The notes under the pieces: generated by a model
Seen by the model: the letters and a program-made list of their open reading frames with translations, nothing else
Told to the model about the DNA's origin: nothing
The model's database searches: none
Translations under genes and position numbers: made by a program
Shown: piece by piece, positions 32,665-41,403 of the stretch
How positions within the stretch are numbered: position 1 is the stretch's first letter
Layout: each line of letters begins with the position of its first letter
DNA from: Achromobacter xylosoxidans A8
GTDB lineage: Bacteria > Pseudomonadota > Gammaproteobacteria > Burkholderiales > Burkholderiaceae_B
Assembly (NCBI RefSeq): GCF_000165835.1
Contig: NC_014640.1
Coordinates: forward strand, 2,666,001 to 2,730,000
Direction of reading: 5' to 3'
Length of the DNA stretch: 64,000 nt

Positions 32665-33693
32665 TCAGTTCGAGAGTTCCTTGCGGATGATTTCCGCGCC
32701 GGCGCTCAAAGCGCTCAGCTTGCCTCTTGCGACGGCGCGAGACAAGGGAGCCATGCCGCAGTTGGTGCAAGGATAGAGCTTGTCGGCATCCACAAACTGA
32801 AGCGCTTTGCGCAGCGTATTGGCGACTTCCTCGGGGGTTTCAATGGTGTTGGTTGCCACGTCAATGGCGCCGACCATCACCTTCTTGCCCCGAATGAGTT
32901 CGATCAGATCCATGGGAACGCGGGAGTTCTGGCATTCCAGCGAGACGATGTCGATGCTGGATTTCTGCAGCTTGGGAAAAGCCTCTTCGTATTGCCGCCA
33001 CTCCGATCCCAGCGTTTTCTTCCAATCCGTGTTGGCCTTGATGCCATAGCCATAGCAGATGTGGACGGCGGTTTCACACTTGAGCCCTTCAATGGCTTTT
33101 TCCAGCGTGGCTACGCCCCAATCATTTACTTCGTCGAAGAACACGTTGAAGGCGGGCTCGTCAAACTGGATGATATCGACGCCCGCGGCCTCCAATTCCC
33201 TGGCTTCCTGATTGAGAATCTTGGCGAATTCCCACGCCAGTTTTTCGCGGCTTTGATAGTGGCCGTCATAGAGCGTATCGATCATCGTCATGGGACCCGG
33301 CAATGCCCATTTGATTGGTTGCTTGGTCTGCTGGCGCAAGAACTTGGCATCTTCGACGAACACCGGCTTGCGGCGCGCCACGGCGCCCACGACCGTCGGC
33401 ACGCTCGCGTCGTAGCGATCACGAATCCTGACGGTCTTGCGGTTCTCGAAGTCCACGCCTTCCAGATGTTCGATGAACGTCGTCACGAAATGCTGACGCG
33501 TTTGTTCGCCATCGCTGACGATATCGATGCCTGCGTGCTGCTGTTCTTGCAGAGACAAGCGCAGCGCATCCTGCTTGCCCTCGCTCAGGCCCTCATCCTG
33601 CAATTTCCAGGGCGACCAGAGTTTCTCGGGCTCTGCCAGCCAGGAGGGTTTGGGCAGGCTGCCGGCGGTGGAAGTGGGTAGCAATTTTTTCAC
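32665..33693 (-). CDS. mesD: Methionine synthase, MetE catalytic core (MesD type)
   Basis: A 342-residue protein equal to the C-terminal catalytic half of MetE; the folate-binding N-terminal half is absent. The zinc ligands are visible: His211 and Cys213 (VHICYGYG), Glu253 (SLECQNS) and Cys312 (CTNCGM). DIIQFDEPAF is the conserved methionine/homocysteine-site block. The start is GTG at 33693 with AAGG upstream. Core-MetE enzymes are folate-independent methionine synthases (MesA-MesD families, Price and colleagues). The DUF1852 gene immediately upstream is the defining partner of MesD. The methyl donor for MesD was not established as far as I know. Confidence 0.88.
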   Translation of the reverse strand: MKKLLPTSTAGSLPKPSWLAEPEKLWSPWKLQDEGLSEGKQDALRLSLQEQQHAGIDIVSDGEQTRQHFVTTFIEHLEGVDFENRKTVRIRDRYDASVPTVVGAVARRKPVFVEDAKFLRQQTKQPIKWALPGPMTMIDTLYDGHYQSREKLAWEFAKILNQEARELEAAGVDIIQFDEPAFNVFFDEVNDWGVATLEKAIEGLKCETAVHICYGYGIKANTDWKKTLGSEWRQYEEAFPKLQKSSIDIVSLECQNSRVPMDLIELIRGKKVMVGAIDVATNTIETPEEVANTLRKALQFVDADKLYPCTNCGMAPLSRAVARGKLSALSAGAEIIRKELSN

Positions 33694-33720
33694 AATAGAT
33701 GCCTTGGTGCTTTTGATGGG

Positions 33721-34704
33721 TCAAAGAGGGTAGTTGGCGGACCACTGCTGAAGAATCGCCTGGTAGGGTTTGATGAAGTGTTCCTCGACAAACCGTCCCT
33801 GCTCGATCGCCAACTGGCTACGTTCCTCTCGATCGTAGACAATCCGGGTCAGTGAATAATCCTGGTGCTTCAGGCTGGGCTGATAGGATTTTCCCGCTGC
33901 GGAATTCGCGTTGTAGATCTCCGGCCGGTAGATCTTCTGGAAGGTATCCATCGTGCTGATGGTGCTGATGAGCTCAAGATTGGTGTAGTCGCTCAGCAAA
34001 TCGCCGGAAAAATAAAAAGCCAAAGGCGCAGCGCTGTTCGGCGGCATGAAGTAGCGAACCTTCATCCCCATCTTCTTGAAGTACTCGTCAGTCAGGGAAT
34101 ATTCGTCCTGCTGGTATTCAACGCCCAGCACAGGGTGCTGGTTCTCGGTCCGGTGATAGGTCTTGCTGCTCGATACGCTCAGGCATATGACGGGCGGCTT
34201 GCTGAAGTGCTCCTTGTAAGTGCTTGAATTCACGAAGCACTTGAACAGCTTCCCATGCAGGTCTCCAAAATTCTCCGGAGTGCTGAATCCCGGCTGATTC
34301 TTGGTGTGTTCCAGCAGCAGCACGCTGAAGTCATAATCCCGCACGTACGAGGAGAAGTTATTCCCTACGATGCCTTCGATGCGTTCGTTGGTTTTGTTGT
34401 CGACGATGCTCGTCTTCAGTATTTCGATCAAGGGGAGGGCATTGCCGCTGCTCGCGCCGGCTATGCTCATCTCGACGGAAATGATCTCAAGGTTGACGGC
34501 ATAGCGGTCGCCCTTGGGATTGTCCCAATGCGCCAAGGCATTGAAACGATTGTCTATCATCCTGAGGGTGTTGCGCAGGTTCTCCTGGCGACTCGTGCCC
34601 CGGGCAAGATTGGCGAAGTTGGTTGTGATCCGCGTATTGTCTGAAGGACGATAGTCCTCATCAAAACAAATGCTCTTGATGGCAAATTCAAACTCGTTGC
34701 TCAT
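33721..34704 (-). CDS. mesX: DUF1852 family protein, MesX (putative oxygenase of methionine synthesis)
   Basis: A 327-residue protein that I recognise as DUF1852 from its text (FAIKSICFDEDYRPSDNTRITTNFANLARG in two blocks, MIDNRFNALAHWDNPKGDRY, SVEMSIAGASSGNALPLIEIL, RDYDFSVLLLEHTK). In Acinetobacter and relatives this gene (mesX) is required with mesD for methionine synthesis, and the system needs oxygen. The biochemical role of MesX is not well defined. The synthase gene follows after 27 bases. The region is clearly less GC-rich than the rest of the window (30 of 60 bases at 34321-34380). Confidence 0.85.
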   Translation of the reverse strand: MSNEFEFAIKSICFDEDYRPSDNTRITTNFANLARGTSRQENLRNTLRMIDNRFNALAHWDNPKGDRYAVNLEIISVEMSIAGASSGNALPLIEILKTSIVDNKTNERIEGIVGNNFSSYVRDYDFSVLLLEHTKNQPGFSTPENFGDLHGKLFKCFVNSSTYKEHFSKPPVICLSVSSSKTYHRTENQHPVLGVEYQQDEYSLTDEYFKKMGMKVRYFMPPNSAAPLAFYFSGDLLSDYTNLELISTISTMDTFQKIYRPEIYNANSAAGKSYQPSLKHQDYSLTRIVYDREERSQLAIEQGRFVEEHFIKPYQAILQQWSANYPL

Positions 34705-34851
34705 TGTGCTCTGCTGCCCTGAATCCTGAGATAAAACCCGCGTCTATGTCCTGCTTTTTCAGCGCTGCTTGTTTTCTTTTTTATTTCAGCAGTCTTGACT
34801 TTGGCGGTACAGGGGGCGTAGTTTATGTCGCGCTATCCATGAATAAAAGTG

Positions 34852-34872
34852 AATTGATCTCATGGATCAATT
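34852..34872. promoter_or_regulatory. Perfect inverted repeat between metR-like and mesX genes
   Basis: AATTGATC (34852-34859) is matched exactly by GATCAATT (34865-34872) around TCATG. It lies in the 243 bp gap between the metR-like stop and the mesX start. It could be an operator for mesX, or a hairpin ending the upstream transcript. A clear MetR box (TGAA-n5-TTCA) was not found. Confidence 0.45.
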
Positions 34873-34947
34873 AGATTGGCTCATGGATGGGTGGGCGGCC
34901 GATCTGCCCGCAGATCTGACCGCCTGGCGAGCAGACGCCGCCGTGAA

Positions 34948-35841
34948 TCAAGCCGTGGCGGGCTTTTTCGCTTGTTCAATGAATGCGCGCATGTAGTCGA
35001 TACCGACATCTGCCTCGCGCGCGCCCAGATAGATGTGTTTGGCAATGCCTTTCTTGCCCAGCCGGACCGGCACCACATTCATCGTGTCCGCATACTCCAG
35101 CACCAGCCAGCGTGGCAACGCCGCCACTCCACGGCCGCTGGCGACCATCTGCAGCATGATGTCGGTGGTCTCGATGGCCTTGTGCCGCTTGGGCGTGATG
35201 CCGGCGGGCGTCAGGAACATGTTGTAGATGTCGAGCCGGTCGACCGGCACCGGATAGGCCACCAGCACTTCGTTGGAGAGTTGTTTGGGGGTGACATACT
35301 CCTCCTTGGCAAGAGGGTGGTTGCCAGCGACGACCAGCACCTGTTCGTAGTCGAACACGGGCTCGAACACGAGCCCAGGCTTATTCAGCGGATCAGGTGT
35401 GACCAGCAGGTCGATTTCGTAGCCGAACAGCGCCCCGATGCCCCCAAACTGGAATTTCTGCTTCACATCCACGTCCACATCCGGCCAGGCCGCCAGATAC
35501 GGGGAGACGATCTTCAGCAGCCATTGGTAGCAGGGATGGCATTCCATGCCGATCCGCAGCGATCCGCGCTCTCCCTGGGCGAACTGGCGCAGGCGTTCTT
35601 CGGCCAAGGCCAGTTGCGGCAACACCCGATTGGCCACCGCCAGCAGGTACTGACCGGCTTGGGTGAGTCTCAGGCTGCGGCCTTCACGCAGCCAGATGTC
35701 GGTGCCCAGCTGCTGCTCCAGCTTTTTCATGCTGTGGCTCAAAGCGGACTGCGTCACGTGCAGGACGCCAGCGGCGGCAGTCAGTGAACCCTGCTTTTCC
35801 ACCTCCTGCACGATGGATAGATGGACACGATCAAGCATCAT
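34948..35841 (-). CDS. metR: LysR family regulator, MetR-like
   Basis: A 297-residue LysR regulator whose effector domain follows E. coli MetR as I recall it: GMECHPCYQWLLKIV, PDVDVDVKQKF, DLLVTPDPLNKPGL, FDYEQVLVVAGNHPLA, VAYPVPVDRLDIYNMFLTPAG and MLQMVASGRGVAALPRWLV. The winged helix is at residues 5-62 (GSLTAAAGVLHVTQSALSHSMKKLE). MetR activates methionine synthesis genes with homocysteine as co-activator, so its likely target is the mesX-mesD unit downstream. The ATG (35841 or 35838) lies inside the last codons of the helicase gene (ATGATGCTTGA). Confidence 0.88.
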   Translation of the reverse strand: MMLDRVHLSIVQEVEKQGSLTAAAGVLHVTQSALSHSMKKLEQQLGTDIWLREGRSLRLTQAGQYLLAVANRVLPQLALAEERLRQFAQGERGSLRIGMECHPCYQWLLKIVSPYLAAWPDVDVDVKQKFQFGGIGALFGYEIDLLVTPDPLNKPGLVFEPVFDYEQVLVVAGNHPLAKEEYVTPKQLSNEVLVAYPVPVDRLDIYNMFLTPAGITPKRHKAIETTDIMLQMVASGRGVAALPRWLVLEYADTMNVVPVRLGKKGIAKHIYLGAREADVGIDYMRAFIEQAKKPATA

Positions 35842-37591
35842 CAAAATTCGTGATTTGTTGAAGTCTCGCCAGTTTACTCAGGACCTCGATATTCTTGCTT
35901 TCGACGTACTTCAAATCGCCGACAAGGTAGACCGCATCACGCGCGCGGGAGATTGCTACGTTCATTCGACGCGCATCCCCGTAGAAGGTTGCAGGTCCGG
36001 TCGTGCGCACAAATGAAAAGAAAACGATGTCGGCTTGGCGTCCTTGGAATGCGTCGACGGTATCCACCTCGACCGCCAGGTGCTCCTTGATGTCGAGCGT
36101 CTTGATAGCCTCCTTCAGCGCCCTGCACTGAGCGCGGTAAGGCGTAATCACAGCCACGCTGAGCTTTCTATCATGGGAATTCGCGGCTTTCCCTTTGCGG
36201 CGCTGGCACATCTCAAGCAGCCTGTGCGTGATGATCTCGACTTCCCGTTGATTCTCAAGCACTCCGCCTTGCCGCACCGGCACACGGAAGCCGCGCGATT
36301 CATAAGTAAACCATCCAAAGTGCGTGAATTCGTGATCGCTTTCTTCGCGGTGATGGTCGAGCGAGCCGCTGTAGAAGTTCTCGGAGATGAATGAGCCGAT
36401 GTGAGGCAGCATGCGGTACTGCTTGCCCAGCTGTCCCTTCATGGTGGCTGGAAGATTCTCGAAAATCCTGTCGATCACGCCGTCTTTGATAAGGCGAGCC
36501 TTGGATATGGCCAGGGTATCCAGTGCGTCGTTTTCTTCTTCACAGAACGTCGGAGGCAGCTGCTTGTGGTCGCCGACCAAGATGCACTTGCGGGCAACGC
36601 ACATGGCCATGATCCATTCGGGCAGGGTGGCCTTGGAGCATTCATCAACGATGGCCAGATCGAAATCTTCGCTATCCGCGTCCAGCAGGTGATCGATCTG
36701 GTTGCAGGTGACGCCAATGATCTGGTGATTGTCTGCCAGGTTCTGGAACTGCCATCGCGGTACCTGAACCTCCCCGTTTTCCACGTCCCCTTGTTCCAGG
36801 ACGTTATAGAGCACGTTGGTGAGCCGGGGGGCGAAGTTCAGTGCCTTGTTCCACACCTCGTTTGCGCGAATCGCCGCAGCCGTTCCCTGTGTGTGTTCGG
36901 ACTCATACTCGGTGACGGCGTAGCGCGGGTAGCGCATGGTCTTCGAGCGCATCTGGTCGTCTCCGATCTTGCATAAGCGATCCAGTGCGTTATCGACCGC
37001 CACGTGCGTTTCCGAGGTGACCAGGATGCGGGCATTCGGCTTCGCTTTCAGCGTTTGCAGGATGATCTCCACGATTGCGGTCGTCTTGCCCGTGCCAGGT
37101 GGACCCTGCAAGAAAAACAAATCCTCGGCCGCCATCGCGCTCTTGATGAGCTTGAAGGCGTGGTCGTCTGGATCGTCGTAGCCAGGCTGAATGGGCTTGT
37201 TGATGATCAGGCTCATGTTGTCCAGAGCCATCACTTGGGATGCCTCGTCCATGATCGCCTTGACCTTCTGTTCTGCCTCTTTGTCCAGCGGGCGCCGCTG
37301 GCGACTGCCGGCCGAGCCGTCCACGCCCACACGGTCGCCTTGTCGGGAGTCTTTGCTGCTGTAGTAGTGGTGCAGCAGCCGGTTGTGATTGATGTTGCAG
37401 TTCGCGCCCTGGCGAAAGCGAATCAGGAACTTGATTTGGCGCTCGTACTTGACGCAAGTCAGCCGATCGTCGATGGAGAGTTCCAGGACTTTTGTCAGGT
37501 ACTCCAACCAGTCGTCGAGGTGGTCGATGAAGTCGAACACGGGCCCCGGCGGCATGGACTGAGGCTGTTTGTCATTGATGGCGAGTTCCAT
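35831..37591 (-). CDS. Upf1/DNA2-like SF1 helicase of an unassigned four-gene operon
   Basis: A 586-residue superfamily 1B helicase (AAA_11/AAA_12, COG1112 type). The motifs are intact: Walker A GPPGTGKT (163-170), Ia VTSETHVAVDN, II DECS (316-319), III GDHKQLPP (340-347), IV QYRM (391-394), V VDAFQGRQADIV (512-523) and VI NVAISRARD (544-552). The N-terminal 100 residues resemble nothing I know, and no nuclease domain is fused. Upf1-like helicases of this size occur in bacterial defence systems such as Mokosh, but the partner there is a phospholipase-D nuclease, absent here. It is last in the operon and overlaps metR; the 124-residue gene stops one base before its start. Confidence 0.9.
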   Translation of the reverse strand: MELAINDKQPQSMPPGPVFDFIDHLDDWLEYLTKVLELSIDDRLTCVKYERQIKFLIRFRQGANCNINHNRLLHHYYSSKDSRQGDRVGVDGSAGSRQRRPLDKEAEQKVKAIMDEASQVMALDNMSLIINKPIQPGYDDPDDHAFKLIKSAMAAEDLFFLQGPPGTGKTTAIVEIILQTLKAKPNARILVTSETHVAVDNALDRLCKIGDDQMRSKTMRYPRYAVTEYESEHTQGTAAAIRANEVWNKALNFAPRLTNVLYNVLEQGDVENGEVQVPRWQFQNLADNHQIIGVTCNQIDHLLDADSEDFDLAIVDECSKATLPEWIMAMCVARKCILVGDHKQLPPTFCEEENDALDTLAISKARLIKDGVIDRIFENLPATMKGQLGKQYRMLPHIGSFISENFYSGSLDHHREESDHEFTHFGWFTYESRGFRVPVRQGGVLENQREVEIITHRLLEMCQRRKGKAANSHDRKLSVAVITPYRAQCRALKEAIKTLDIKEHLAVEVDTVDAFQGRQADIVFFSFVRTTGPATFYGDARRMNVAISRARDAVYLVGDLKYVESKNIEVLSKLARLQQITNFDDA

Positions 37592-37592
37592 A

Positions 37593-37967
37593 TCAGTTGA
37601 CCGTGGCTCTCAGCAGCGTTTCAACGCCGGATGGATTGTTCATGCCAAGGTTCATGACGACCTTGCGGATCAGTCGAGGCTTGGCCTCATCGCCTACGGC
37701 AGTCATAGGCAACACGATGGGCCTGCCAACAATCTCCTCGACGATCGCCATGTCAGGGTCGATGGACAGCACGCCCATATTTACCTCCGCCATGTTTGCG
37801 GAAAGCAGCGCATCAAGGGATAGAAGGATTCGCGATTTTGAGAATTGCGGCAACGCGGCCAGCAGCCTGTCGCGAGAGGTGTAGCCCAGGCGCACTGCGT
37901 AGCAGATGGCCAGAATCGACTCTTTCAGGTTTGGCTTGCGCCATTGGAAAGTGATTTCAGACTTCAT
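37593..37967 (-). CDS. Small protein of unknown function in helicase operon
   Basis: A 124-residue protein without a recognised family. Residues 14-70 (ESILAICYAVRLGYTSRDRLLAALPQFSK and the following helix SRILLSLDALLSANMAEV, listed separately) could form a winged helix, followed by a hydrophobic strand region (IVEEIVGRPIVLPMT). It has no signal peptide or membrane segment. It lies 8 bases after the coiled-coil gene and one base before the helicase start (TGA-T-ATG), so all are probably translated together. A DNA-binding or adaptor role is only a guess. Confidence 0.75.
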   Translation of the reverse strand: MKSEITFQWRKPNLKESILAICYAVRLGYTSRDRLLAALPQFSKSRILLSLDALLSANMAEVNMGVLSIDPDMAIVEEIVGRPIVLPMTAVGDEAKPRLIRKVVMNLGMNNPSGVETLLRATVN

Positions 37968-37975
37968 TTATTGGT

Positions 37976-39208
37976 CTACGGGTTCGGGTTCCTGGACTGG
38001 TAGTGCTTGCGTCGGTCTTCTCGTGTGCTCACGCCGATCGCCCGGTGCACATCGAAGTCTTTGCCCATGCTGAAGATCTGCATGATGCGACGAATGCTCT
38101 CGTCAGGCTGCAGTGATTCGAACTTGCCCAGCCGTTCCCTGAGTTCGTTGCCGCGGGAGTAGACCACTTGGCGTGCCGTGGAGATTTCGCGGCGCTTGTC
38201 GCCGGCCGCTTGCCTGGCCCTGAAGAGTCTTTCGCGCATGACCTTGTCCTGGTCAAGCGTGTCGAAGTTCTTGAGCTTGTGGTTTGCCTCGATCTTGGCC
38301 CTGATGGCGTTGAACTCTTCCTGGATGCCGTTGAACTCCTCATTGGCCTCAAGCTGGAGGGCGGCTGTTCCTCGGTGTATGGAGATCAACTTGGGTAATG
38401 TGACGTCGCCCTCGATCTCGGCGATCCAGCTGTTGGCCAGGTCGTTTTCTGTCAATGCGGAACCAAATCGGTCACTGAGCTTGTCCTTGATCTTGCCAAA
38501 AATCTCGCTGCACTTCCTGTACTGTTCGCTGAGGTCGGCCTTGTTTGCCTTGTGCTCCTCCATGAGCTCTCTGGACGCCGCGATCCGCTGATCGCGTTCA
38601 TGGCGTAGCTCCTTGAGCTCGGTTTGAAGACGCATGGAATGGCTCTTCAAGCGGCTGAGGTCGTGTCTGATCGAATCGGTGTTGTTTTTTTGGCTGGTCC
38701 TCACGTGGCGCGCCGTACGCTCGATAAACGTGGAGCTGACCTGGATGGGACGCTGCCTGATCATGTTGTTCCACTCGGCTCGCTCATTACGCTGGGTAAG
38801 CCTGTTCAGCTCGACCTGAAGCGCTGCGATGAAGTCCAGGATCTTTAGCTTGGTGTCGATGCGCTCGGAAAGCAAATCAATTTGTTGGCCCGTTATGGAC
38901 GTGTTCATCCATGAGTCAAAGCAAACGAACATCTTGTCCTGGAAGTCTCCAAGATGTGAGACATAGGCTTGGGCCCTGCCAACTTGCTCATTCAGGAACT
39001 CAATGAGGTCCTTGAGTTCAGCGTCGCGTTTTTTCTTGAAAGCGGCGACCTCTGCCCTGTACTCGTCAGCCTTGGCGTGCAAGCGGTCCCGAGCCGCCTT
39101 TTCGTGCTGTTCGAGCTGATGGATAAGTGCGTTTGCCGTTGCAGTTTCTTTTTCCAGTGATCTCCCACAGAAAAAGTGCATTATTTTTTTCAAAATCATG
39201 GGTATCAC
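37976..39208 (-). CDS. Coiled-coil protein of unknown function in helicase operon
   Basis: A 410-residue, highly charged, mostly helical protein. Likely coiled coils lie at about 18-75, 180-235 and 275-355, rich in Glu, Lys, Arg and Leu heptads. The short N-terminal segment (MILKKIMHFFCG) is hydrophobic and could touch a membrane. No enzymatic motif is visible. The start is GTG overlapping the stop of the membrane-protein gene (GTGA at 39208-39205), or the in-frame ATG three codons later. Tight packing with both neighbours suggests a complex with the membrane protein and helicase. Confidence 0.78.
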   Translation of the reverse strand: MIPMILKKIMHFFCGRSLEKETATANALIHQLEQHEKAARDRLHAKADEYRAEVAAFKKKRDAELKDLIEFLNEQVGRAQAYVSHLGDFQDKMFVCFDSWMNTSITGQQIDLLSERIDTKLKILDFIAALQVELNRLTQRNERAEWNNMIRQRPIQVSSTFIERTARHVRTSQKNNTDSIRHDLSRLKSHSMRLQTELKELRHERDQRIAASRELMEEHKANKADLSEQYRKCSEIFGKIKDKLSDRFGSALTENDLANSWIAEIEGDVTLPKLISIHRGTAALQLEANEEFNGIQEEFNAIRAKIEANHKLKNFDTLDQDKVMRERLFRARQAAGDKRREISTARQVVYSRGNELRERLGKFESLQPDESIRRIMQIFSMGKDFDVHRAIGVSTREDRRKHYQSRNPNP

Positions 39209-41220
39209 GCCTGAAGCAGAAACTCATATGCCTGGTCGAATCCAGTGATGGCGGGCAGGGTCAGATCTACGCGGTCCTTCAGCGCCCCGTCCAGCTGATA
39301 CTTGAGCTGGCGGTCCTCCGGACTATCCGAGAGCCCCTGATCCACAAGCTGGTTCAGGTGCGCAATCTCGTCCCTGTAAGCGTCAATGCGCAGCTGGGCC
39401 TCGTATTCTTTGAGTTTTTGCGACGAAACAACGTTCGTCTCGTCCTGGTAGCGCTTGATCACGGGATGGAACATCAGATATTTCAACTCCAGGTGCTTAT
39501 CGAGGCTCGCGCGCATTTCCCCGAACTTGTCGCTGGCCTGCTGTATGACTTCACGCCTGGCCTGTTCGTACTGAAGATCCATGGCATGGATCTGGTACTC
39601 GAACTGCTCCATCAGTTCTTGCATCTGCCTGCGTTCCGCAGCGTCAATCTGGTCGAAGCGGCGATACAGTTCCGCCTGTAGTGACTTGAGTTGGCTCTTG
39701 CGCGTGCGGTACTCAGACAGGACAGAGATTGCACCGCTGAATGGAATGCAATCTGTCCAGACAAATGTGTTTTCGGACATGGTTCCGACCGATGTCGCGT
39801 ACTGAGCAAGCGTGATGTGGCCAATCTCAAGCTTCGCCGCTGCATCAGTGATATCTTTGATCGCGATCTTCGAGCCTACGCCCTGGAAGTGTCCGACAAA
39901 CGAGCCAATCGCCAGCGAGAACCCGATGGCGAAGACTGCGCCGAGGGCGATGGGGCCGAGCGCTCCCAGGGTTGTCCCAAATACCGTCACCGAAGCCACG
40001 TTGGAGGCGATGAACTGCCCCAGGAAGGCCGACGCCGGCGCGGCCAGGCTGGTGGCGCAGGTGACGCCAACGATCTGGATAGTGCTGCCGATGGATGATG
40101 ATGCGAATTCGATGCTGTCGATTTCGCCCTGGGAGAACTTGTAGAGGTTTTCGCCTAGGGATATGGCGATGGCCACTGTCGCGGCAGCGACGTTGCCCTT
40201 TGTCATCTGCTGGCCTATGGTGCCGCCCAGCGAAGATGCGCTGGCCTTGGCGGCGGCGCCTCCCGCAGCCTTCGCCGCCGTTTTTGCCGCTGCCTCTGCG
40301 GCCGCATCAGCCATCAGCTGCCCAAGATGCTGGACGCCGGTGACGGCAACAGCACGGGCTGAGCCTTTTAGCGCGCTGAACACTATGTTCTGAGCAGCTT
40401 CCATGCAGCGCTCTTTGGTCATGGGCTCGTTGCTGGTCATGAAGCTGTAGAGCTCTCCGGCAGCGGCCGATGAGGCGCCGGTCAAGGCACCAGACTGCAC
40501 GGCGTTGCGGTACTGCATGCGATTGAATTCCGCGCGGACCCGTGCCTTGTCCTTGTAGTCCGGGCCTTCGCCCTTTTTCCTTGCCTCTTTGGCCAGTTCT
40601 TCGGCGCTGCCTTTTCCCTTGCGGTTCAGGCCCGTGCTTTCGATGTTCTTGCCATCGTTTGATGAGATCTTTCCTGTGGCCTTGTCGGCCGTGTCCTTGT
40701 AGCTTTCAGCGACATCAGGGCGGTTTCCCTCAGCCTTGGACGCGCGCTTGCCGGCCGAATTCTTGACCTCCTGGACCTGATCGTCGGGGACCACCTTGCC
40801 CACGGCGTCGTACCGTTTGGGCGAAAGCGCAGCTGCTGTTGAATCCCCGTCCTTGTAGAACTTCACCTGATAGTCGTGGCTGCCATCAGGGGTTTGCACA
40901 CGGATATCTGTCACCGGGTCATTGACCTGCCCGACATCGAGCGTGGCCGTGTGGTTCAGCTGCCCCTTTGCAGCGGCTTCGATGTTGAATGAGCCTGCGT
41001 GGTGTGCCTCTGCAGTGAAGCCTTGCTGGACATCAATCGATTGCTTGGATAAATCACCACTTTTGGTGGTGATTGAATCCATGATCTTGGTTTTGTAGTC
41101 TGCGAGGGCACTGTTCAGTGCATCGCCCTGGAGCTGGTTGAATCCGCCTGCCGCAAGTGAAAAACTGAAATCTACGCTCTCCGATTTGTGCTTGGAATCA
41201 TGTTTTTTTTGAGTGGGCAT
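39205..41220 (-). CDS. Large glycine-rich membrane protein with possible nuclease-like N-terminus
   Basis: A 671-residue protein of unknown family. Residues 60-125 contain E71, D105 (VTDIRV) and Q118-V-K120 (HDYQVKFY), spaced like a PD-(D/E)xK/QxK nuclease core; this is a suggestion, not an assignment. Residues 130-235 are polar and charged. Residues 285-445 hold Ala/Gly-rich hydrophobic stretches, notably 343-357 and 376-445 (GTTLGALGPIALGAVFAIGF), which look like glycine-zipper membrane helices. The C-terminal 200 residues are helical and charged. It is the first gene of the operon. No Shine-Dalgarno precedes the ATG at 41220. Confidence 0.75.
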   Translation of the reverse strand: MPTQKKHDSKHKSESVDFSFSLAAGGFNQLQGDALNSALADYKTKIMDSITTKSGDLSKQSIDVQQGFTAEAHHAGSFNIEAAAKGQLNHTATLDVGQVNDPVTDIRVQTPDGSHDYQVKFYKDGDSTAAALSPKRYDAVGKVVPDDQVQEVKNSAGKRASKAEGNRPDVAESYKDTADKATGKISSNDGKNIESTGLNRKGKGSAEELAKEARKKGEGPDYKDKARVRAEFNRMQYRNAVQSGALTGASSAAAGELYSFMTSNEPMTKERCMEAAQNIVFSALKGSARAVAVTGVQHLGQLMADAAAEAAAKTAAKAAGGAAAKASASSLGGTIGQQMTKGNVAAATVAIAISLGENLYKFSQGEIDSIEFASSSIGSTIQIVGVTCATSLAAPASAFLGQFIASNVASVTVFGTTLGALGPIALGAVFAIGFSLAIGSFVGHFQGVGSKIAIKDITDAAAKLEIGHITLAQYATSVGTMSENTFVWTDCIPFSGAISVLSEYRTRKSQLKSLQAELYRRFDQIDAAERRQMQELMEQFEYQIHAMDLQYEQARREVIQQASDKFGEMRASLDKHLELKYLMFHPVIKRYQDETNVVSSQKLKEYEAQLRIDAYRDEIAHLNQLVDQGLSDSPEDRQLKYQLDGALKDRVDLTLPAITGFDQAYEFLLQA

Positions 41221-41403
41221 AAATCGTTGAAAAAATGATTCTTTTGAAAGAGTGGCGCAGAAGCGATGTAAAAATAATCCTTGAAATAATACGCAAATGG
41301 TTCACGTGTGGTGGTTTCAATAACCATCATTTTTCGTGCCATTTCGAGTATTTGCATGAAATGTAGAGTGTTCCAGATTGGCAGCAGCGGGGCGGATTCA
41401 AAT

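Noticed and set aside
34705..34947. A classical MetR box (TGAA-n5-TTCA) upstream of mesX
   Set aside because: TGAA occurs twice as a direct repeat near 34850, but no correctly spaced inverted TTCA was found. Only the 8-5-8 dyad was retained.
35831..41220. Assignment of the four-gene operon to Mokosh, Gabija or Zorya
   Set aside because: Mokosh needs a phospholipase-D partner, Gabija an OLD-type nuclease with a UvrD-like helicase, and Zorya MotA/OmpA-like proteins. None of these partners is present.
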